Part shown: positions 63,760-64,000 of the stretch, one piece after another
How the letters are laid out: every line of letters begins with the position of its first letter
Numbering within the stretch: position 1 is the stretch's first letter
From: Prorocentrum cordatum
Lineage: Eukaryota > Sar > Dinophyceae > Prorocentrales > Prorocentraceae
Assembly: GCA_963575745.1 (NCBI GenBank)
Contig: CAUYUJ010014187.1
Coordinates: 191,001-255,000, forward strand
Length of the DNA stretch: 64,000 nucleotides
Direction of reading: 5' to 3'
Notes under the pieces: generated by a model
The model's database searches: none
Told to the model about the DNA's origin: nothing
What the model saw: only the letters and a program-made list of their open reading frames with translations
Translations under genes and position numbers: made by a program

Positions 63760-63812
63760 GGACTCTGCGCGGCTAGGGCGCACGCGCCCTGTGTAGCCGA
63801 CCCCAACACCCA

Positions 63813-64000
63813 ACCAAGTGAGCTCTGTGGGCGCATATTCACAATCAAAACACTTGGGGGAACCAACTTCATCTCGACATGAAACAAATAATAATGTTCA
63901 TTTTTTCGAGTAATGCCTTGATGCAGCTTTCTCTTTTGGCTATGAGCACTCTCACGCGTGGAAGGAGCTCTACGAGGTTCCCGGCGGTGACCAGCTTGAC
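63813..64000 (+). mobile_element. B unit after LINE5, running off the window
   Basis: ACCAAGT is followed by GAGCTCTGTGGGCGC, CAATCAAAACACTTGGG, GAGCACTCTCACGCG, GGAGCTCTACGAGG and the hairpin left arm CCGGCGGTGACCAG; the right arm lies beyond the window end. Confidence 0.7.

Larger units (their letters stand above)
58412..63812 (+). mobile_element. LINE5: full-length WADN-type retrotransposon with spliced leader
   Basis: It begins exactly with the dinoflagellate spliced leader at the end of a C unit (GGGTTTTGGGCGCTAC) and ends AACACCCA before ACCAAGTGAGCTC. The expected uninterrupted sequence GACGCTACCAAGT is known from other C copies, so the insertion point is again ACCAAG, with a duplication of about 3 bp or less. 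Contents: leader, ORF1, ORF2, and a 3' UTR with a GGGCGC/GCGCCC stem nested in GGCTA/TAGCC (63772-63799). At least three stops and two frameshifts break the reading frames. Confidence 0.9.

Noticed and set aside
1-64000. Host protein genes, tRNA, rRNA, 5S or spliced-leader RNA gene clusters
   Set aside because: None recognised by eye on either strand; the only leader match lacks a downstream donor GT and lies at an element end, so it is not an SL RNA gene.

Overview
The window is dinoflagellate nuclear DNA. The decisive clue is an exact 21-nt match to the dinoflagellate trans-spliced leader (58412-58432) fused to the 5' end of a retrotransposon. Five reverse-transcriptase-type elements whose RT (where present) reads WADN instead of YxDD fit the same picture. 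I see no host housekeeping gene, rRNA or tRNA. Everything recognisable is a mobile or repetitive element. The species cannot be named from this sequence.

Layout. About two thirds of the window is a nest of non-coding units of roughly 0.8-1.6 kb, here called hairpin-terminated units. A typical 'A' unit starts TAACTCGTAGAGCTTCC and continues with a unique head of about 250 bp. It then carries three to six diverged 167-178 bp tandem monomers and a tail with the inverted copy GGAAGCTCTACGAG. It ends in a 10-bp-stem hairpin (CCGGCGGTAA...TTACCGCCGG) followed by CGCCCAG. Shorter 'B' units share the two ends but have other interiors. 'C' units (about 290 bp, GC-rich, large central palindrome, CCCGGAGAGC ends) and 'F' units are separate families. 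Units sit inside one another at N^T sites without target duplication, and several interrupted units can be rejoined by eye (for example 32372-32410 with 33460-34633). This architecture is closest to non-autonomous rolling-circle (Helitron/Helentron-like) elements, which is an inference. Most units point to +; 7516-9616 and 23155-23552 are inverted.

Retrotransposons, all on +: LINE1 (12145-17999, nearly complete), LINE2 (19975-21658), LINE3 (40245-43205), LINE4a and LINE4b (52136-52535, 52541-53425), LINE5 (58412-63812, full length with spliced leader), and an unrelated 5'-truncated retroposon LINE6 (55520-57779). LINE1-4 lie in the loop of unit hairpins at ACCAAG or ACCAG; LINE5 lies at ACCAAG in the end of a C unit. 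LINE1, 2 and 3 have target duplications of 11, 13 and 7 bp. This suggests a lineage that homes to one small motif supplied by the hairpin units.

The LINE1-5 proteins share an ORF1 with a coiled coil and an ORF2 with an APE-like endonuclease, an RT with a WADN catalytic box, and a C-terminal RNase H whose motifs occur in permuted order (GDS, then ADEL, then FDGG, then AEL). The GDS-to-ADEL distance is 61 residues in all five copies that have it. ORF1 and ORF2 are in one frame, separated by TGA-CG, in both copies that retain the junction, and no ATG precedes the endonuclease start. Most copies carry frameshifts or stops. The window is therefore a transposon graveyard or nursery in which site-directed LINEs live on hairpin-terminated non-coding units.
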